Positions 36,792 through 46,009 of a stretch of DNA of 64,000 bases are shown here, piece after piece. Each line of letters opens with the position of its first letter. Within the stretch, counting starts at the first letter, position 1. The translations under genes and the position numbers were made by a program. The notes beneath the pieces are model-generated. The model did not search any database, had not been told where the DNA came from, and saw only the letters and a list, made by a program, of their open reading frames with translations. Source of the stretch: Pseudomonadota bacterium (GTDB taxonomy: Bacteria > Pseudomonadota > Alphaproteobacteria > Rhodobacterales > Rhodobacteraceae); assembly GCA_021779835.1 (NCBI GenBank), contig JAJXZX010000003.1, positions 118,161-182,160 of the forward strand, written 5' to 3'.

Positions 36792-39422
36792 ATGCGCGCC
36801 CTCACCACGCTTGCGCCAACCTGTCAAGCGAGTATGCTGCGCCCGAACAAGAAAGGCGCCGCAGTGCAGAAAACGTCCGAGATCAACGACTTTGCCGAAG
36901 TCACCGCCACCGCCGCAATTTCCCGCGCGGTGCATGGCTGGCGTGCGAAGTGTCTGCAACGTCTGATCCGCCTTGATATGCCAGTGCCGCCGACCGTGGC
37001 GCTTTCCGCGGGCGCTGTGCGCGCCATTGCCGCCGGTCAACAGCCCGACAGCCGCGCCATTCTAGCCCATTTCGGTGACGCGCCGCTGGTTTCTGTCCGC
37101 CCCTCGCCGGAAAACACCGAATGGGGCGGCCCCGGCACTATCCTGAACATCGGCATGAATGACGCGCGCCACAAAACGCTGACCCAGACGCAGGGAGAGG
37201 CCGCGGCCACCGCGCTTTATATCCGATTTGTGCAATCCTACGCAGTTCACGTCGCCCGCCTTGACCCCGACATGTTCGAAATGGCCGAGCCGTCGCCAGA
37301 GTCGCTGCGCGCCTCGCTCAAGGCTTATGAGACCGAGATGGACGAGCCCTTCCCGCAAGACCCGGTGCGGCAGTTGACGGAAGTGCTACGCTCGATGGCG
37401 CGCGCGTGGGAGGGCACGACCGCCCGCATCCTGCGTCAGGTCAAGGGCGCGCCGACCGACGCCGGGCTGGGGCTGGTGGTGCAGGAAATGGCGCTGGGCA
37501 TTGGTCCGGGCATTTCCGGGTCGGGCGTGATCCAGTTCGTTGACCCTGTCACCGGTCAGCCGCAGGTGACGGGGCGCTACGTCGGCCAAAGTCAGGGCCG
37601 CGCCGCCCTCTCAGGCCCCGAGGCGATCTACCTGACCCGCGACCCGCGCGGCCCCTCGTTAGAAGAGGTCTGCCCCGAGGTTTTCGCCGATCTTCTGCGC
37701 TTCGGTGCCGCCTGTCGCGCCAAGCTACGCGAGGAAATGCAGATCGAATTCACCATAGAATCCGGTCAGTTGCATGTTCTGGATGCGATCAAGGTTGCGC
37801 GGTCGTCGCGCGCGGGCGTGCGTATCGCGGTGGCGCTGGCCGAGGACGGCATCATCAGCCGTGACGACGCAGTGCTGCGGGTAGAGCCGCGCGCGTTGTC
37901 GGAACTCATGCACCGTCAGGTCGATCCACGCGGGCCGCGCGACCGCTTTGCCAAGGGCATTGCCGCCTCGCCCGGCGCCGCGCGGGGGCGTATCGTGTTT
38001 TCGTCTGCCGCCGCGCAAGCCAGCGCGGCGAGAGGCGAGCCCTGCATCCTTGTCCGCCGCGAAACTGCGCCCGAAGATATCCGCGGCATGCACGCCGCCT
38101 CTGCCGTGCTGACGGAACGCGGCGGCATTACCAGCCACGCGGCCGTTATCGCGCGCGGCCTTGGTCTGCCTTGCGTCGTGGGCGCCACCGATTTGTCGGT
38201 CAATGCCCGCGACAAGGTGCTGAAAGCCGCCGATGGGCGCAGCTTTCACGAGGGCGACCTGATCACCGTCGATGGCACCAAGGGCGAGGCTTTGGTCGGT
38301 GAGGCGGAAATGCTGGAGCCCGCACTGGATGACACCTTCCGAACGCTGCTGACCTGGGCCGATGCGGTGCGCGACATAGGTATCCGCGCCAACGCAGATA
38401 CGCCCGCCGACGCCACTACCGCGCGCATGTTCGAGGCGGAGGGAATTGGCCTGTGCCGCACCGAGCACATGTTCTTTGATGAGGACCGCCTGACGGTGAT
38501 GCGAGAGATGATCTTCGCTGACACCTCCAAGGACCGCGCCGCCGCGCTGGAACGCTTGCTGCCGATGCAGCGCGCCGATTTTGTGCGGCTGTTCGAGATC
38601 ATGGCGGGTTTGCCGGTCTGCATTCGGCTGTTCGATCCGCCCCTGCATGAATTCCTGCCGCATGACCGTGACGGTATGCGCGAACTGGCCGAGGCGCTTG
38701 ACAAACCCCTGTCGGAAGTGGTGCGCCGGGTCGAGGCGTTGTCTGAATTCAACCCGATGCTGGGCATGCGCGGGGTCCGCCTTGGCATCACCCTGCCGGA
38801 AATCTACGAAATGCAAGCCCGCGCCATTTTCGAGGCGACGGTCGAGGCGGCGCGCAAAGGCACCCCGGTGGTGCCCGAAATCATGATCCCGCTGGTGTCT
38901 GCCAAGCGCGAGGTGGAACTGGTGAAAACCCGCATAGACGCCGTGGCCGCCGCCGTGCGCACCCACATGGGCGTCAGCTTTGACTATCGTCTGGGCGTCA
39001 TGGTGGAGACCCCGCGCGCAGCACTTCGCGCCGGAGACATTGCCCAGCACGCGGCGTTCCTTTCGTTCGGAACCAACGACCTGACGCAGATGACCTACGG
39101 CCTTTCGCGCGACGATGCCGGGCGTTTCATGAACACCTACATCCAGCAGGGCGTCTTCCCCGAAGACCCGTTTCACATCCTTGATGTCGACGGCGTGGGC
39201 GAGCTTTTGCACATCGGCGCCGAGCGTGGCAGGGCGACTCGCCCAAACCTCACTTTGTCGATCTGCGGCGAACATGGCGGCGACCCCGATTCTATCGCAT
39301 TCTGCCGAAGTGCCGGATTTGACTATGTTTCTTGCTCTCCATTCCGGGTTCCGGTGGCGCGGCTGGCGGCAGCGCATCTGGCGCTGAATGATCGTGGGCG
39401 TGGCTTGGAAAATACACCCTAA
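36792..39422 (+). CDS. Pyruvate phosphate dikinase-like PEP-utilising protein
   Basis: A PPDK-type protein of up to 876 residues. The swivel domain has the catalytic histidine (about 449) in LTERGGITSHAAVIARGLGL, and the PEP barrel has GIGLCRTEHMFF, FGTNDLTQMTYGLSRDD and the catalytic cysteine in SICGEHGG. The N-terminal nucleotide-binding part is diverged: no GGKGANL motif is seen, and the usual VSVRSGARASMPGMMDT-type stretch reads VSVRPSPENTEWGGPGTI. It may therefore not be a classical ATP-dependent dikinase. The start is uncertain: ATG 36792, ATG 36834 and GTG 36864 (behind AAGAAAGG) are all possible. Confidence 0.85.
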   Translation: MRALTTLAPTCQASMLRPNKKGAAVQKTSEINDFAEVTATAAISRAVHGWRAKCLQRLIRLDMPVPPTVALSAGAVRAIAAGQQPDSRAILAHFGDAPLVSVRPSPENTEWGGPGTILNIGMNDARHKTLTQTQGEAAATALYIRFVQSYAVHVARLDPDMFEMAEPSPESLRASLKAYETEMDEPFPQDPVRQLTEVLRSMARAWEGTTARILRQVKGAPTDAGLGLVVQEMALGIGPGISGSGVIQFVDPVTGQPQVTGRYVGQSQGRAALSGPEAIYLTRDPRGPSLEEVCPEVFADLLRFGAACRAKLREEMQIEFTIESGQLHVLDAIKVARSSRAGVRIAVALAEDGIISRDDAVLRVEPRALSELMHRQVDPRGPRDRFAKGIAASPGAARGRIVFSSAAAQASAARGEPCILVRRETAPEDIRGMHAASAVLTERGGITSHAAVIARGLGLPCVVGATDLSVNARDKVLKAADGRSFHEGDLITVDGTKGEALVGEAEMLEPALDDTFRTLLTWADAVRDIGIRANADTPADATTARMFEAEGIGLCRTEHMFFDEDRLTVMREMIFADTSKDRAAALERLLPMQRADFVRLFEIMAGLPVCIRLFDPPLHEFLPHDRDGMRELAEALDKPLSEVVRRVEALSEFNPMLGMRGVRLGITLPEIYEMQARAIFEATVEAARKGTPVVPEIMIPLVSAKREVELVKTRIDAVAAAVRTHMGVSFDYRLGVMVETPRAALRAGDIAQHAAFLSFGTNDLTQMTYGLSRDDAGRFMNTYIQQGVFPEDPFHILDVDGVGELLHIGAERGRATRPNLTLSICGEHGGDPDSIAFCRSAGFDYVSCSPFRVPVARLAAAHLALNDRGRGLENTP

Positions 39423-39619
39423 AACAATCGCTTAGGGGGTGATCGGCGCCCCTTGACTCGGCGAAATCCGCTCGCGATCTGGCGTGTTGAGTCGCGGAAA
39501 TCCGCCGATTTGTGTTGCAATAATGCCACATTGATGGACGCGCCCGAGTTTTTCCTTTAACCGGGCTGACGGCGCTGCCTGGGGGCAGGGTCGTCGCAAC
39601 GATACCTGGAACGGAATAC

Positions 39620-40315
39620 ATGCGCATTCTACTGACTTGGGCGCGAAGCATTTTGGTGCTTTTGGCCCTGAGTGGGACGGCATATGCCGACACTACGGTG
39701 AGCCAAACGAACGACCCGACCGCTTCGGTCGACACACGCCTGTCCATGCTGCTCGGGCAGGAACACACAGCGTTTACGGCGGTCGCGGCGACGCGCCTGC
39801 AAGCGATCACCGATCCGGTGGCGCGCCCGGGCGACACGCCGGATGCCGCCGCCAAGGCGGTGCAATATAGCGACGCCTGGCTTGCTGAATTGCCCGTCGC
39901 GACCGGCGACCAGCAATGGAGCTGCCTTGCCCACGCGATCTACTTTGAGGCGCGCGGCGAGTCAGTCAAAGGCGAGTTCGCGGTGGCGGAAGTGATTGCC
40001 AACCGCGTTGATGCCCCGGAATTTCCCAAGTCGATGTGCGACGTGATCAATCAGGGCACCGGCCATCGCAATGCCTGCCAGTTCAGCTTTACCTGCGATG
40101 GTATGTCGGATGTGATTGTCGATCGTCAGGCATACGAAAAGGCGGGCAAAATCGCGCGCCTGATCCTTGATGGCGCGCCGCGCGTGTTGACTGATGGGGC
40201 GACCTATTTCCACACCGTGAACGTGCGGCCCGATTGGTCGTATCGCTTCGAGGAAACTGCCGCCATTGGCGCGCATATGTTCTATCGCGCCCCGATTCAG
40301 TTGGCGAGCAACTGA
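39620..40315 (+). CDS. Cell wall hydrolase, SleB-like
   Basis: A 231-residue exported protein with a signal peptide (MRILLTWARSILVLLALSGT, cleaved near AYA) and a C-terminal Hydrolase_2/SleB domain. The catalytic glutamate is probably that in AIYFEARGESVKGEFAVAEV; QFSFTCDG and the ATYFHTVNV stretch are also typical. It should cleave peptidoglycan in the periplasm. Stand-alone gene with 197 bases of non-coding DNA upstream. Confidence 0.9.
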   Translation: MRILLTWARSILVLLALSGTAYADTTVSQTNDPTASVDTRLSMLLGQEHTAFTAVAATRLQAITDPVARPGDTPDAAAKAVQYSDAWLAELPVATGDQQWSCLAHAIYFEARGESVKGEFAVAEVIANRVDAPEFPKSMCDVINQGTGHRNACQFSFTCDGMSDVIVDRQAYEKAGKIARLILDGAPRVLTDGATYFHTVNVRPDWSYRFEETAAIGAHMFYRAPIQLASN

Positions 40316-40432
40316 GCCTTTAAGGTCGCGGCAGGCATCCAGCTTGCCGCGCTTGGGCATGGCACATTCCGCGCGTTGGCCGTAATCTGCGTCTGAACGC
40401 CCGCCCCAAACGGCGGACCCGACGGAGCTGCC

Positions 40433-41347
40433 ATGACCTCTGATATCCGCCTCGCCTTCGCCCACCCGGAAGAGCGCGCCGAGGCCACCGCCAGCGCCGA
40501 CCCGCGTGATCGTATCTCGCTGCGCGACCATATCGTCGAGGTCGAGATTGGTGCCTTTCAGGCCGAACGCGGCACGACGCAGCATGTCCGCTTTAATATT
40601 GTGGTCGAGGTGCGCCCCCATCCCGCGCCGATCGAGGATGACGTTGACCGCATCCTGTCGTACGACCATTTGACCGAGGCGATTGCCGCCGAGCTTGGCG
40701 CGGAACGTCTGAACCTGCTTGAAACCCTCGCCGCCCGAATTGCGGAACGCATCCTTGCCGAACCGCAGGCGATGCGCGTTTTCGTGCGCATCGAAAAGCT
40801 TGACCGCGGCCCCGGCGCGTTGGGCGTAGAGATTGTGCGGTCGCGCGCCGAGGTGCCGCTCCAGGCTGTGCAAGCCGACGGCAGCCTTGCCGCTTTGCAC
40901 CCGCTGGTTGCCTATCTTGATGCCGCCACCGTCGCCGCGCCTGACATTGGCACCTATATTGACGCGCTGGAGTCGCGCGGCTTGCCGTTGATCCTGACGG
41001 TCGGTCTGCCCGATGCCCGCCCGCCGCGTGCTGCATCCCGCGCGGCGCAGCGCCGGATTGACCTTCTGACGATCGAGCAAGAGGCGTGGGTTCTTGCCGG
41101 TCGCGACCGCCGCTGCGTGGTGGTGTCCAGCCGGACCGAGATCGACTGGGCGATGAAGCATGGGCAAACTGTCGTTTGGGCGCCGTCCAAGCTGGTGCTC
41201 GACGCGGTCGATGGGCCGGGTGCGCACGATCCCGTGGCTTTGGCCCTTTGGCTTGCGGAAGCGTTGGCCGCTGACCGCCTGATCGTTCACGGCAACGTTG
41301 CGGTTCCGGCAGGAAGTCGCGTGCCGGTGGAACGCCTTGGGGCATGA
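40433..41347 (+). CDS. Dihydroneopterin aldolase-like protein with C-terminal extension
   Basis: A 304-residue protein. Residues about 25-140 have the FolB fold (RISLRDHIVEVEIGAFQAER, then ILSYDHLTEAIAAEL and LNLLETLAARIAERIL), which acts on dihydroneopterin in folate synthesis. The C-terminal half (about 160-304) is an extra domain with LPLILTVGLPDARPP and VVWAPSKLVLDAVDGPGAHD, which I do not recognise outside Rhodobacteraceae relatives. It precedes folP and glmM, supporting a folate role. Confidence 0.85.
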   Translation: MTSDIRLAFAHPEERAEATASADPRDRISLRDHIVEVEIGAFQAERGTTQHVRFNIVVEVRPHPAPIEDDVDRILSYDHLTEAIAAELGAERLNLLETLAARIAERILAEPQAMRVFVRIEKLDRGPGALGVEIVRSRAEVPLQAVQADGSLAALHPLVAYLDAATVAAPDIGTYIDALESRGLPLILTVGLPDARPPRAASRAAQRRIDLLTIEQEAWVLAGRDRRCVVVSSRTEIDWAMKHGQTVVWAPSKLVLDAVDGPGAHDPVALALWLAEALAADRLIVHGNVAVPAGSRVPVERLGA

Positions 41348-41499
41348 GGCTTGCCAAGACGTTTGCAGCCCCGTAATCCCTGATCCCAAGCGCCCCAGCA
41401 AGCGGTGGGAAACCTCTGGTTGGGACGTTTGGCAGGCAGAATGACTGGAACGGGCACGGAACGGGCGAAGCCTGCACGCTCGGCAATGCGGGACAAGGC

Positions 41500-42516
41500 A
41501 TGCTTTATTACCGACCGGTGGCGATGACCGACAGCGCCCGCCCGCCCGAGGCGTTGACGCTGGCGGGGGGATGGTGCTGGTTCGACCGGGTCGAGGTTTT
41601 GTCGCGCAGCGCGGCACCACGGCTGATCCCCGCCGCCGACTTACCCGACGACTGGCGCCGCCGTCTGACGGCGCCGCGCGCGCCGGTCTGTGGCCTGCCG
41701 ATGACGCGCCCGCAAGTGATGGGCATCCTGAACGTGACGCCTGACAGCTTTTCGGATGGTGGCGACTTTCTTCGCCCCGATACCGCGCTGTCCGGTGCCC
41801 GCGCGATGATCGCTGACGGCGCGGCGATGCTGGATGTCGGCGGTGAAAGCACGCGGCCCGGCGCGGCAGAGGTCGCGACCGATGAGGAGATCCGGCGCAC
41901 CGTCCCGGTGATCGAAGCCCTGCGGCGCGCTGGCGAAACGGTGCCGATTTCCATTGATACGCGCAAGGCGGCGGTTGCGGCGGCGGCCCTCGCCGCAGGT
42001 GCCGACATGGTAAATGACGTGACCGCGCTTGGGTTTGATCCCGCGATGGCCGCGACTGCCGCAGGGGCGACGCTCTGCCTGATGCATTCGATCGGCACCC
42101 CTGCTACGATGCAGCAAGATCCGCAGTATGAGAATGTGCTTCTGGATGTTTACGATTTCCTCAGTGAGAGGATTGCGCGCGCCGAAGCGGTTGGGATGTC
42201 GCGTGACCGCATCCTGCTCGATCCCGGTATCGGGTTCGGTAAGACCGATGTGCATAACAAAGAGCTGTTGCGTCACCTGTCCTTGTTCCACGGTCTTGGC
42301 TGCCCGCTGCTGTTGGGTGTCTCGCGCAAGCGGACGATTGGCAAGATAGGCGGCGCCACTGATCCCAAGGCGCGTATGCCGGGATCAGTGGCCGTGGCGC
42401 TGGCAGGCATTTCGCAGGGTGTGCAGATGGTGCGCGTGCATGATATTGAACCGACGCTGCAAGCCATCCGGCTTTGGCAATGGTTGGCCGCGCCGCAGGA
42501 GAGTATGACATGGTAA
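41500..42516 (+). CDS. folP: Dihydropteroate synthase
   Basis: Joins p-aminobenzoate to the pterin pyrophosphate to make dihydropteroate, the sulphonamide target. It is 338 residues, longer than the usual 270-280 because of an N-terminal region (about 1-65) before the barrel. The barrel begins [18 protein letters not shown] and continues with [19 protein letters not shown] and [11 protein letters not shown], all substrate-binding signatures. The ATG at 41500 ([11 protein letters not shown]) is likely; an ATG at 41524 is the alternative. The stop overlaps the glmM start. Confidence 0.96.
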   Translation: MLYYRPVAMTDSARPPEALTLAGGWCWFDRVEVLSRSAAPRLIPAADLPDDWRRRLTAPRAPVCGLPMTRPQVMGILNVTPDSFSDGGDFLRPDTALSGARAMIADGAAMLDVGGESTRPGAAEVATDEEIRRTVPVIEALRRAGETVPISIDTRKAAVAAAALAAGADMVNDVTALGFDPAMAATAAGATLCLMHSIGTPATMQQDPQYENVLLDVYDFLSERIARAEAVGMSRDRILLDPGIGFGKTDVHNKELLRHLSLFHGLGCPLLLGVSRKRTIGKIGGATDPKARMPGSVAVALAGISQGVQMVRVHDIEPTLQAIRLWQWLAAPQESMTW

Positions 42517-43853
42517 GAAAACTGTTCGGAACTGACGGCGTGCGCGGACGCGCGAACAGCTATCCGATGACCGCCGAGCTTGCGTTGAAACTGGGTGCCG
42601 CGGCGGGGCAGTTCTTCCGCACCGACGGGCGTAATGGCCATAGGGTGGTGATCGGCAAGGATACAAGACGTTCCAGCTACATGATCGAGAATGCGCTGAC
42701 CGCCGGTCTGACCTCGACCGGAATGAACGTCCTGTTGCTGGGGCCGGTGCCGACGCCTGCGGTCGGCTATTTGACGCGGTCGATGCGCGCCGATCTGGGC
42801 ATCATGATCTCGGCCAGCCACAACCCCTACCACGATAACGGCATCAAGTTTTTCGGCCCCGATGGCTTCAAGCTGTCCGACGAAGCCGAGATCGAGATTG
42901 AGCGTATCGTCGCGACCACCATCGAACTTGCCGGGGCTGACGAGATTGGCCGTGCCAAGCGTATCGATGACGGACTTGGGCGCTATGTTGAATATTCCAA
43001 GACCACCTTTCCGGGGCGTGGTCAGCTTGACGGGCTCAAGGTCGTGGTCGACTGCGCCAACGGGGCCGCTTACAAGGCGGCGCCCGAGGTTCTGTGGGAA
43101 TTGGGCGCCGAGGTGATCCCGATTGGGGTGACGCCAAACGGGTTCAACATCAACGAGAAATGCGGCTCTACCCATCCCGAGGCGGCGGCGGCGGCGGTGC
43201 TGGCGCATGGGGCGGATGTCGGCATCTGTCTGGACGGCGACGCGGACCGGGTGATGATCATCGACGAGACCGGCCGCGTTGCGGATGGCGATCAGATCAT
43301 GGCGTTGTTTGCCAGCCGGTGGGCGGCCGAAGGGCGGTTGAACGGCAACACGCTGGTGGCGACGGTGATGTCGAACCTCGGGTTGGAGATGTTCTTGCGC
43401 GACCACAATATCGGGCTGGAGCGGACGGGGGTGGGCGACCGTTATGTGGTCGAGGCGATGCGGCGCGGCGGGTGGAACCTGGGGGGCGAGCAGTCGGGGC
43501 ATATCGTGATGACCGACTTCGCGACCACCGGCGACGGGCTGATCGCGGGGCTGCATTTCATGGCCGAGATGGTGCGGACCGGACGTCCGGCGTCGGAGTT
43601 GGTGCACAGCTTTACCCCGGTGCCGCAGCTTTTGCAGAACGTCCGCTATGGCGCAGGGCAGGAGCCTTTGAAGGCGGAGCCGGTCATTCGGATCATCGCG
43701 GCCTCAGAAGCGCGGCTGAATGGCTCGGGGCGGCTTTTGATCCGCAAATCGGGGACAGAGCCCTTGGTTCGCGTTATGGCCGAATGCACGGATGAGGCGC
43801 TGTTGGCCGAGGTAGTGGCCGAAATCGTGGCGGCGGTTCAGGCGGCGGTTTGA
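42510..43853 (+). CDS. glmM: Phosphoglucosamine mutase
   Basis: Interconverts glucosamine-6- and glucosamine-1-phosphate for peptidoglycan and LPS precursors, 447 residues. [13 protein letters not shown] starts the protein; the phosphorylated serine is S103 in [15 protein letters not shown], and the metal site is [13 protein letters not shown]. The last domain has [16 protein letters not shown], the phosphate-binding loop. The ATG at 42510 lies inside the end of folP, a common coupled pair. Confidence 0.97.
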   Translation: MVRKLFGTDGVRGRANSYPMTAELALKLGAAAGQFFRTDGRNGHRVVIGKDTRRSSYMIENALTAGLTSTGMNVLLLGPVPTPAVGYLTRSMRADLGIMISASHNPYHDNGIKFFGPDGFKLSDEAEIEIERIVATTIELAGADEIGRAKRIDDGLGRYVEYSKTTFPGRGQLDGLKVVVDCANGAAYKAAPEVLWELGAEVIPIGVTPNGFNINEKCGSTHPEAAAAAVLAHGADVGICLDGDADRVMIIDETGRVADGDQIMALFASRWAAEGRLNGNTLVATVMSNLGLEMFLRDHNIGLERTGVGDRYVVEAMRRGGWNLGGEQSGHIVMTDFATTGDGLIAGLHFMAEMVRTGRPASELVHSFTPVPQLLQNVRYGAGQEPLKAEPVIRIIAASEARLNGSGRLLIRKSGTEPLVRVMAECTDEALLAEVVAEIVAAVQAAV

Positions 43854-43854
43854 T

Positions 43855-43881
43855 GGAAGTGTTGGGTTAGGCAACACTTCC
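43855..43881 (+). terminator. Stem-loop after glmM
   Basis: GGAAGTGTTG (43855-43864) pairs perfectly with CAACACTTCC (43872-43881) around a seven-base loop, two bases after the glmM stop. No T-run follows. The GTGTTG/CAACACTT core recurs after the Hsp70-like gene, and a related form after the DUF167 gene. Confidence 0.6.
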
Positions 43882-43940
43882 GTAGGTATGCCCTCGGCCG
43901 TTCCGATCGCGGCGCATATCGTGGAGCGGTTGCGTGCGGG

Positions 43941-44369
43941 CTAGGCCTTGCCGCGTTTCGCGTCGAGGCTAAGGCTGCCGCCACCGGCGACGGCGAAGTA
44001 GAGGAACGCAAAACAGAACAGAATCGCCGCCTCGCCCTTGTTCACGATCGGGAAGAAGCTGTGTGGAAAGTGCGCCATAAAATACGCGAAGGCCATTTCG
44101 CCTGACAGGATGAATGCCGCGATGCGGGTGTAGAGGCCCATCGTGACCAGCGCTCCACCGAACAATTCCAGCACGCCCGCAAGGCCCATCAGCGAGAACA
44201 GCGCCGTCGAGCCGTGGCCCGACGCGGGGAAGTCGAGCAGCTTCACGGTGCCATGTTCAACAAAGAGCAGACCCGTCACGATGCGCAGGATCGAGAGCAC
44301 AACCGGGCTAAGTTTGGAAACACTGGAGGTGGTCGCTGACACGTTCGCGCTGCCTTCTGAAAAATGCAT
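43941..44369 (-). CDS. DoxX family membrane protein
   Basis: A 142-residue membrane protein with four helices. The DoxX pattern is visible as LRIVTGLLFVEHGTVKLLDF, then GLAGVLELFGGALVTMGLYT and the last helix ILFCFAFLYFAVAGGG. The family is linked to quinone or thiosulphate oxidation and oxidative stress in other bacteria; the role here is unknown. The start MHFSEGSANVS (ATG 44367-44369) is chosen over one 30 bases upstream. Confidence 0.9.
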   Translation of the reverse strand: MHFSEGSANVSATTSSVSKLSPVVLSILRIVTGLLFVEHGTVKLLDFPASGHGSTALFSLMGLAGVLELFGGALVTMGLYTRIAAFILSGEMAFAYFMAHFPHSFFPIVNKGEAAILFCFAFLYFAVAGGGSLSLDAKRGKA

Positions 44370-44512
44370 ATCAGGGGACGCTACAACCTTGCGAGGCATC
44401 CTCCAAGGCGCGCGTCTTCAAGATTGAGTGACAGGGCGCAGGTGCATCCGTCTTTACACCCCGCGCGGCAACGGCTACCCGGCGTCCCTTATCCATTTGC
44501 GCGAGGGACGTC

Positions 44513-45772
44513 ATGGCTGGCCAATTCTGTGGGATCGACTTTGGCACATCGAATTCGACCGTCGGGTTAAGCAATGCCGAGGCCGCCTGGCTAATCCCGT
44601 TGGAAGGCGCGCATCGCACGTTACCGAGCGCGGTGTTTTGGGAAAGCGATGGCGGTGCACCGCTGTTCGGCCGCGCGGCGATTGCGGCCTATGTCGGGCA
44701 TGACGACGGGCGGCTGATGCGGGGGCTGAAAAGCACGCTCGGCTCCAGCCTCATCCATGAGAAGACCAGGGTGGGCGCGCGCGCGGTGTCGTTCAAGGAC
44801 ATCGTCGGGAGCTTTTTCGGGCATCTGAAAGCGCGATTGCAGGCTGAAACCGAGGGCGAGATCACTCAGGTCGTACTGGGCCGCCCAGTGCATTTTGTCG
44901 ATGGCGATGCCGACGGCGACCGCGCAGCGCAGGATGTATTGGAGGCGATCGCCCGCGCGCAGGGCTTTCACGACGTGGCGTTTCAGTATGAACCCATCGC
45001 CGCCGCGCTGCATTACGAGGCGGGGATTGCGGCGGAGGAACTGGTGCTGATCGTCGATATTGGTGGGGGGACGTCGGATTTTTCCATCGTGCGGGTCTCG
45101 CCTGAACGCGCGCGCAAGGCGGACCGGCAGGAGGATGTGCTGGCCAACGACGGTATCCGGGTGGGCGGCACCGACTTTGACCGCTTGCTGAGCCTTGACG
45201 CGGTGATGCCGCTGTTGGGGTTCGGGGCCAGCACGGGCGGCGGCAAGGGTCTGATGCCGCGGCATTACTTCCTGGACCTCGCGACGTGGCACCGCATCAA
45301 CATGCTGTATTCCGGCGCGACGCTGGCCGATCTGAAGGCGCTGCGCCATGAAGCGGACCGGCCGGAGTTGATCGACCGGCTGATCCATGTCGTGACGCGG
45401 CGCGAGGGGCATTCGGTGGCGATGGCGGTGGAGGCGGCGAAGATCACGCTTTCGGAGGCGGAGGCGGCACGGTTGGTTCTGTCGGCCTTCACGAACGGGC
45501 CGAACCCGGTGGCGCGGCGTGAGCAGTTTGAGGCGGCGATTGCGGTGCCGATCGGGCGGATCCGGGCGACGGTCGCGGATTTGCTGGCACAAGCGGGGCT
45601 GCGGGCGGGGGATATCGGCAGCGTTTTCATGACCGGCGGGTCGAGCAGCCTGCCGGTTTTGCATCAGGCGATCCGGGCGATTTTGCCGGGGGTTCCGGTT
45701 AGGACGGGCGATCTTTTGGGGAGCGTGGGGACGGGCCTTGCGCTGGATGCACGGCGGAAATTTGGGGGGTGA
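44513..45772 (+). CDS. Hsp70 family protein (YegD-like)
   Basis: A 419-residue ATPase of the Hsp70/actin fold lacking the C-terminal substrate-binding domain of DnaK. Phosphate-binding loops are GIDFGTSNSTVGLSNAEAA at the start and LIVDIGGGTSDFSIVRV in the middle; near the end FMTGGSSSLPVLHQAIRAIL is the adenosine-binding region. The closest well-known relative is YegD. The ATG at 44513 follows GCGAGGGACG. Confidence 0.92.
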   Translation: MAGQFCGIDFGTSNSTVGLSNAEAAWLIPLEGAHRTLPSAVFWESDGGAPLFGRAAIAAYVGHDDGRLMRGLKSTLGSSLIHEKTRVGARAVSFKDIVGSFFGHLKARLQAETEGEITQVVLGRPVHFVDGDADGDRAAQDVLEAIARAQGFHDVAFQYEPIAAALHYEAGIAAEELVLIVDIGGGTSDFSIVRVSPERARKADRQEDVLANDGIRVGGTDFDRLLSLDAVMPLLGFGASTGGGKGLMPRHYFLDLATWHRINMLYSGATLADLKALRHEADRPELIDRLIHVVTRREGHSVAMAVEAAKITLSEAEAARLVLSAFTNGPNPVARREQFEAAIAVPIGRIRATVADLLAQAGLRAGDIGSVFMTGGSSSLPVLHQAIRAILPGVPVRTGDLLGSVGTGLALDARRKFGG

Positions 45773-45779
45773 AGGGAGG

Positions 45780-45798
45780 GTGTTGCGCTGTGCAACAC
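45780..45798 (+). terminator. Stem-loop after the Hsp70-like gene
   Basis: GTGTTGC (45780-45786) pairs with GCAACAC (45792-45798), seven bases after the stop codon. A T-rich stretch begins only some 35 bases later. It shares the core of the glmM stem-loop. Confidence 0.55.
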
Positions 45799-45838
45799 TT
45801 GGGTAAGGTGTTGGTTTGGAAGGGTTTTTGTTTTTTTG

Positions 45839-45854
45839 TTAAGGGAATTTTAAC
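45839..45854 (+). promoter_or_regulatory. Candidate CtrA-type box
   Basis: TTAA (45839-45842), seven bases, then TTAAC (45850-45854) matches the full CtrA recognition sequence TTAA-N7-TTAAC of alphaproteobacteria. It lies 156 bases before the DUF5677-like gene, in AT-rich DNA where a chance match is possible. Confidence 0.4.
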
Positions 45855-45874
45855 GATTTTTGGAGGGGGTGAGA

Positions 45875-45893
45875 GTGCGCAATGAATGCGCAC
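45875..45893. repeat. REP-like palindrome
   Basis: GTGCGCA (45875-45881) and TGCGCAC (45887-45893) form a perfect hairpin with loop ATGAA, followed by CCTACG. The GTGCGCA...TGCGCACCCTACG pattern resembles the short dispersed extragenic palindromes common in bacterial genomes. Confidence 0.5.
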
Positions 45894-46009
45894 CCTACGG
45901 TTGGTGTTAATCGATAGAGTTGGCGCTAAGGTGGTCCGCGATCATTGGCTCCTAGCGCAGGCAGGGGCAGATGCGCGGGCGGTCTTTGTTTGTGGGTGAG
46001 GGGGGAGCG

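Noticed and set aside
37725..39377. Open frame of 550 codons on the - strand
   Set aside because: Shadow of the PPDK-like gene.
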